Shown piece by piece: positions 8,449 through 10,197 of a stretch of 10,197 nucleotides of DNA. Numbering within the stretch: the first letter of the stretch is position 1; the number at the start of each line of letters is the position of its first letter. The position numbers were made by a program, and so were the translations under genes. The stretch lies in assembly GCA_034437615.1 (NCBI GenBank), contig DAOTTW010000315.1, positions 1 to 10,197 of the forward strand, written 5' to 3'. Origin of the DNA: DAOTTW01 sp034437615 (GTDB lineage: Bacteria > Chloroflexota > Anaerolineae > Aggregatilineales > Phototrophicaceae). Under the pieces are notes generated by a model. The model did not search any database, was not told where the DNA came from, and was given only the letters and a program-made list of their open reading frames with translations.

Positions 8449-8472
8449 GTAGGGACGCCCGATGGGGCGTCC
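8449..8472 (+). repeat. REP-like palindrome with GTAG head
   Basis: GTAG (8449-8452) directly precedes a perfect 8-bp stem GGACGCCC/GGGCGTCC (8453-8460 and 8465-8472) with loop GATG. A GTAG-type tetranucleotide next to a short palindrome is the known layout of REP sequences mobilised by TnpA-REP (RAYT) proteins. It lies 38 bp before the L,D-transpeptidase start codon and could also shape that gene's leader RNA. Only one copy is visible in the window, so repeat status is inference. Confidence 0.5.
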
Positions 8473-8500
8473 GCCTAGAACAGCCCACCTCATGACCCTT

Positions 8501-8514
8501 CCCATACATATGGG
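8501..8514. repeat. Short palindrome CCCATACATATGGG
   Basis: A 6-bp perfect inverted repeat around a 2-bp centre (8501-8506 and 8509-8514). Its last base is the first base of the left target duplication of the MITE. It could be a protein-binding site or part of the original insertion target. Nothing in the sequence decides between these. Confidence 0.4.
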
Positions 8515-8521
8515 TTTGTTT
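8514..8521 (+). repeat. Left target-site duplication of the MITE
   Basis: GTTTGTTT directly abuts the left inverted repeat and is repeated exactly at 8706-8713, directly after the right inverted repeat. Confidence 0.75.
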
Positions 8522-8547
8522 GTAACTACCCAGGCCAGTCTGTGTGT

Positions 8548-8603
8548 GTCGCCACTGGCTAAAGCCAGCGGCTTCCACAGGACCAAGCCCCCTGAAGGGG
8601 GCT
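8548..8603 (+). repeat. Two-hairpin module A inside the MITE
   Basis: The 56-nt module starts with GTCGCCA. It then has hairpin CTGGC-TAAA-GCCAG (8555-8568), extended by GCC/GGC outside an A·C mismatch, then CGGCT, an 11-nt spacer, and hairpin AGCCCCC-TGAA-GGGGGCT (8586-8603). Module B repeats this layout in inverted orientation with the same spacing. Confidence 0.75.
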
Positions 8604-8619
8604 ATTGCACGATGCATAC

Positions 8620-8675
8620 AGCCTGTTTTAGCAGGCTTGTCGTTACCGGAGCCGGACGTTTTAACGTCTGGCGAC
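8620..8675 (-). repeat. Two-hairpin module B inside the MITE
   Basis: Read on the minus strand from 8675, this module has GTCGCCA, hairpin GACGT-TAAA-ACGTC, CGGCT, an 11-nt spacer, and the hairpin AGCCTGC/ACAGGCT around TAAA (8637-8620). It aligns to module A over 56 nt without gaps, with about 34 identical positions by eye. The frames (GTCGCCA, TAAA, CGGCT, AAGCC, GGCT) are identical, while the stem bases differ but still pair. Confidence 0.75.
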
Positions 8676-8705
8676 TGAGAATGGGACACGTACCTGAGTA
8701 GTTAC

Positions 8706-8713
8706 GTTTGTTT
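8706..8713 (+). repeat. Right target-site duplication of the MITE
   Basis: GTTTGTTT directly follows the right inverted repeat and is identical to 8514-8521. Confidence 0.75.
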
Positions 8714-8778
8714 TCATTCATCCATGATACGAGACGCAGCGTGACGCGATAAGGTTCCGCATTACATAAAACGTTATA

Positions 8779-8835
8779 TCATCAATGTTACACAGCAGAC
8801 ATCAAAATAGCATTGCGTTGATGTTTTTCTGATGT
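8779..8835. promoter_or_regulatory. Phased ACATCA/TGATGT half-sites, possible operator
   Basis: Copies of ACATCA occur at 8799-8804 (+), 8819-8824 (-) and 8830-8835 (-), with a one-mismatch copy TCATCA at 8779-8784 (+). The start-to-start distances are 20, 20 and 11 bp, close to whole helical turns. The pair at 8799-8824 extends to a 7-bp inverted repeat ACATCAA/TTGATGT with a 12-bp spacer. The last copies overlap a putative -35, so a regulator binding here could control YggT. No regulator gene is in the window. Confidence 0.3.
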
Positions 8836-8846
8836 TTGCCTATCTA
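8818..8846 (+). promoter_or_regulatory. Weak promoter candidate for the YggT gene
   Basis: TTGATG (8818-8823, 4 of 6) and TATCTA (8841-8846, weak) are separated by 17 bp, about 55 bp before the YggT start. The -10 is poor, so the assignment rests mostly on position and spacing. Confidence 0.25.
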
Positions 8847-8901
8847 AGATGCCTTTAAGCAAAAAGCTCATAAAAGGTCAAGCTGCTGGAGACTTGGTAT
8901 T

Positions 8902-9297
8902 ATGGCAGATTACGATTATTACCGCGCTGATGAGATGCGCGAATCCCGACGCAAGCACTACACCCAAACACAAGAGATGTTCGCTGTGCGCCAACCCTCC
9001 AGGCGCGGCGTTTACGTCCAGTGGGTCAACCGCATCCTGTGGTTGATCGCAAGCCTGTTTTCTGCGCTATTGGCTGTGCGCTTCTTCATGGTGATGCTAG
9101 AGGTCGATAGCGATTTTGCCGATGCTATCCTGACGATCACAAACCCGTTTGCAAACCTGCTGGCCCCGTTGATTGCGCCGATGGTCACGGATACGGGCAC
9201 ACTGCTTGAACTGAATGTCCTGGCGCTGATTGCTGCCGTGCTGGTCGGTGTGTTCATCCTGACGACACTGCTTCATGCCCTTTTGCGCCAGCGTTGA
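8902..9297 (+). CDS. YggT-family small membrane protein
   Basis: The predicted 131-residue protein has a charged cytoplasmic N-terminus (1-40, rich in Arg, Tyr and Gln). It has two membrane segments at about 43-67 and 103-127. Between them is the stretch ITNPFANLLAPLIAPM (79-94), which matches the conserved NPF...PL..P loop of the YggT family. Family members are linked to osmotic tolerance, cell division and chloroplast or cyanobacterial thylakoid and nucleoid organisation, but no biochemical activity is settled. The ATG at 8902 has GGAG (8888-8891) 10 nt upstream. The gene stands alone on its strand here, and its 3' end overlaps the converging YfhO-like gene by 25 bp. The N-terminal extension of about 40 residues is longer than in typical YggT proteins. 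Confidence 0.75.
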   Translation: MADYDYYRADEMRESRRKHYTQTQEMFAVRQPSRRGVYVQWVNRILWLIASLFSALLAVRFFMVMLEVDSDFADAILTITNPFANLLAPLIAPMVTDTGTLLELNVLALIAAVLVGVFILTTLLHALLRQR

Positions 9298-10197
9298 AAC
9301 CCGCCAAAGATCAGCGCGACAAGCAACAAACCCCACGTTAACGCGCTGATCCCTGCCCCAATGCGATACGAGAGCGGATCATACACGAAGCGTACTATGT
9401 GTTCGCCTGCCGGGATTTCGATAGCGCTAAGCGCCCCATAAGCCCGTAAAATTTCCGCAGGCTCAGCGTCTAGCGTCGCCCGCCAACCGGGATAATCCAG
9501 CAAGGCCACACTCAGCAAGGCATTTTCTGGCGTCTCTACGTCAATACTAAGCGCTTCCGGTGCAAAGGATGTAACGCGCGCTGCATGATCTTCTGGTGCG
9601 GCGTCCGGCAATGTCAAACGGGGTTCGCGCTGCACAATCACATTGTTGCGGGCATCAAAACGAGGATCGTTCAGCAGCGCATAAGCGAAGGCATCGCTAT
9701 CGACCAGCGCATAATCGTATACCAGATGCGCAAACGGGCGCGGGTCGTCTAGCTGATGCAGGTAAATCGGCCCTTCGCGGTCCTGGCCTACTGCCAGCAC
9801 GCTCGTGGGGATGGTGAAGCTCTCACGCTCACTAAAGGCATATTTCACCGCGAATAGCTCCCACGCCAGATAATTGCCCCAGTAATCCGCGTTAATCAGC
9901 GTGTTCGCACTACTCAGGAACAGCGGACTGATGCCGCGTATATCCATCACACCGTACAAGCTGCCATAATTAGCACGCAGACCGCGAAAACCATCAACGC
10001 GAAAAGGCTGCTCGTCCGCTTGATCCAGCACGGTTTGCACCAGTGGCGGCGCTGTCGTGCTGAGTTGTTCGCTGGCCGGTACATCCGCATAGTTGCTGTC
10101 GGCGTCGCTGTTCACACTCAGCAATTCAAAGGCGACCAGCACAACAAGCAGCAACACACGGGCATTCTGTGGCAAACCCAAGCGCAGCAGCAGCGCC
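9273..10197 (-). CDS. YfhO-like membrane protein, C-terminal part (5' end outside the window)
   Basis: The frame is open to the window edge, giving 307 C-terminal residues of a longer protein. The TTG at 10181 is internal, not a start. The fragment opens with the end of a membrane segment (NARVLLLVVLVAFELLSV). An extracytoplasmic domain of about 240 residues follows, then a last membrane segment (IGAGISALTWGLLLVALIFGG) and a basic tail WRKRA. The sequence LLDYPGWRATLDAEPAEI, then IPAGEHIVRFVYDPLSYRIG, matches the C-terminal signature of YfhO-family proteins (YPGW..., PAG.H.V.F.Y.P...). These are large multi-pass proteins thought to be GT-C-type glycosyltransferases or transferase partners for cell-envelope polymers. 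The catalytic N-terminal membrane domain is outside the window, so activity cannot be judged. The 3' end overlaps the YggT gene. Confidence 0.75.
   Translation of the reverse strand, partial: ALLLRLGLPQNARVLLLVVLVAFELLSVNSDADSNYADVPASEQLSTTAPPLVQTVLDQADEQPFRVDGFRGLRANYGSLYGVMDIRGISPLFLSSANTLINADYWGNYLAWELFAVKYAFSERESFTIPTSVLAVGQDREGPIYLHQLDDPRPFAHLVYDYALVDSDAFAYALLNDPRFDARNNVIVQREPRLTLPDAAPEDHAARVTSFAPEALSIDVETPENALLSVALLDYPGWRATLDAEPAEILRAYGALSAIEIPAGEHIVRFVYDPLSYRIGAGISALTWGLLLVALIFGGFQRWRKRA

Larger units (their letters stand above)
8522..8705. mobile_element. MITE-like element, 184 bp, IS66-like ends
   Basis: The ends are inverted repeats: GTAACTACCCAGG at 8522-8534, and GTAACTACTCAGG on the minus strand at 8705-8693, matching at 12 of 13 positions. 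An exact 8-bp direct repeat GTTTGTTT flanks them. The element has no room for a transposase and no plausible coding frame, so it would have to move with a transposase supplied elsewhere. Ends starting GTAA together with 8-bp target duplications are typical of the IS66 family, so an IS66-type parent is the best guess. Other 8-bp duplicating families cannot be excluded. The interior (8548-8675) is an inverted pair of two-hairpin modules around a 16-bp centre. It sits 106 bp from the L,D-transpeptidase start and 196 bp from YggT, where it may affect expression of either gene. Confidence 0.75.
8416..8901. other. 486-bp divergent intergenic region with repeats
   Basis: This gap separates the divergent L,D-transpeptidase and YggT genes. 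It holds, left to right, a GTAG-headed palindrome, a small palindrome CCCATACATATGGG (8501-8514), a 184-bp MITE-like insertion with an 8-bp target duplication, and an AT-richer stretch with repeated half-sites before YggT. Without the insertion and one repeat copy it would be about 294 bp. Short frames can be read across it, but all pass through hairpins and I consider none of them coding. I found no convincing promoter for the L,D-transpeptidase. Confidence 0.7.

Noticed and set aside
8416..8586. 57-codon N-terminal extension of the L,D-transpeptidase
   Set aside because: The extension passes through the GTAG palindrome, the MITE left end and its hairpins. No ribosome site precedes the ATG at 8586, and the residues do not resemble a signal or domain.
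8548..8675. CRISPR array or tRNA-like cloverleaf
   Set aside because: The repeats are inverted, not direct, with no spacers, and there are only two units. The cloverleaf-like fold lacks the T-loop, D-loop and CCA-end signatures of tRNA.
8462..8701. 79-codon open frame on the + strand across the intergenic repeats
   Set aside because: It is made of palindromes and MITE sequence, with no ribosome site or protein-like composition.
8849..9046. Open frame of 65 codons starting at 8849
   Set aside because: It overlaps the YggT gene in another frame, whereas YggT has family motifs, two membrane segments and a better-placed GGAG.

Overview
The window looks like chromosomal DNA from an environmental bacterium, most likely a Chloroflexota (Anaerolineae-like) lineage. 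The evidence is moderate to high GC content, a non-canonical Hsp70 next to a HEAT-repeat gene, an Uma2-type nuclease, an L,D-transpeptidase with a proline-rich cytoplasmic N-terminus and a LysM domain, and a YfhO-like membrane protein. The taxonomic call is an inference from gene content; no rRNA or other marker in the window fixes it.

Layout. Positions 1-2738 on the + strand hold an Hsp70-family ATPase cut by the left window edge, then a HEAT-repeat protein 40 bp downstream, probably in one operon. A hairpin at 2748-2772 separates this pair from a convergent minus-strand block. Reading leftward, that block is an L,D-transpeptidase (8415-6781), an Uma2-family protein (6720-6112) and carB, the carbamoyl-phosphate synthase large subunit (5995-2789). 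carB appears to have its own promoter at 6059-6086. On the right, a small YggT-family membrane protein (8902-9297, +) converges with and overlaps by 25 bp the 3' end of a YfhO-like gene (9273-10197, -) that runs off the window. Only carB belongs clearly to central metabolism (pyrimidine and arginine precursors). The other genes concern the envelope or protein handling.

The 486-bp divergent gap 8416-8901 is the most unusual part. It contains a 184-bp MITE-like element (8522-8705) with 13-bp terminal inverted repeats (12/13 identical) that begin GTAA, flanked by an 8-bp direct repeat GTTTGTTT. Inside are two inverted 56-nt copies of a two-hairpin module with identical spacing. The frame sequences are conserved and the stem sequences differ but stay paired. 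A separate GTAG-headed REP-like palindrome lies at 8449-8472. On the YggT side, helically phased ACATCA/TGATGT half-sites overlap a weak putative promoter.

No CRISPR array, tRNA, rRNA or intact transposase gene was seen. No obviously new multi-gene system is present. The best candidates for new biology are the structured MITE, the Hsp70/HEAT pair and the transpeptidase with an altered catalytic motif.
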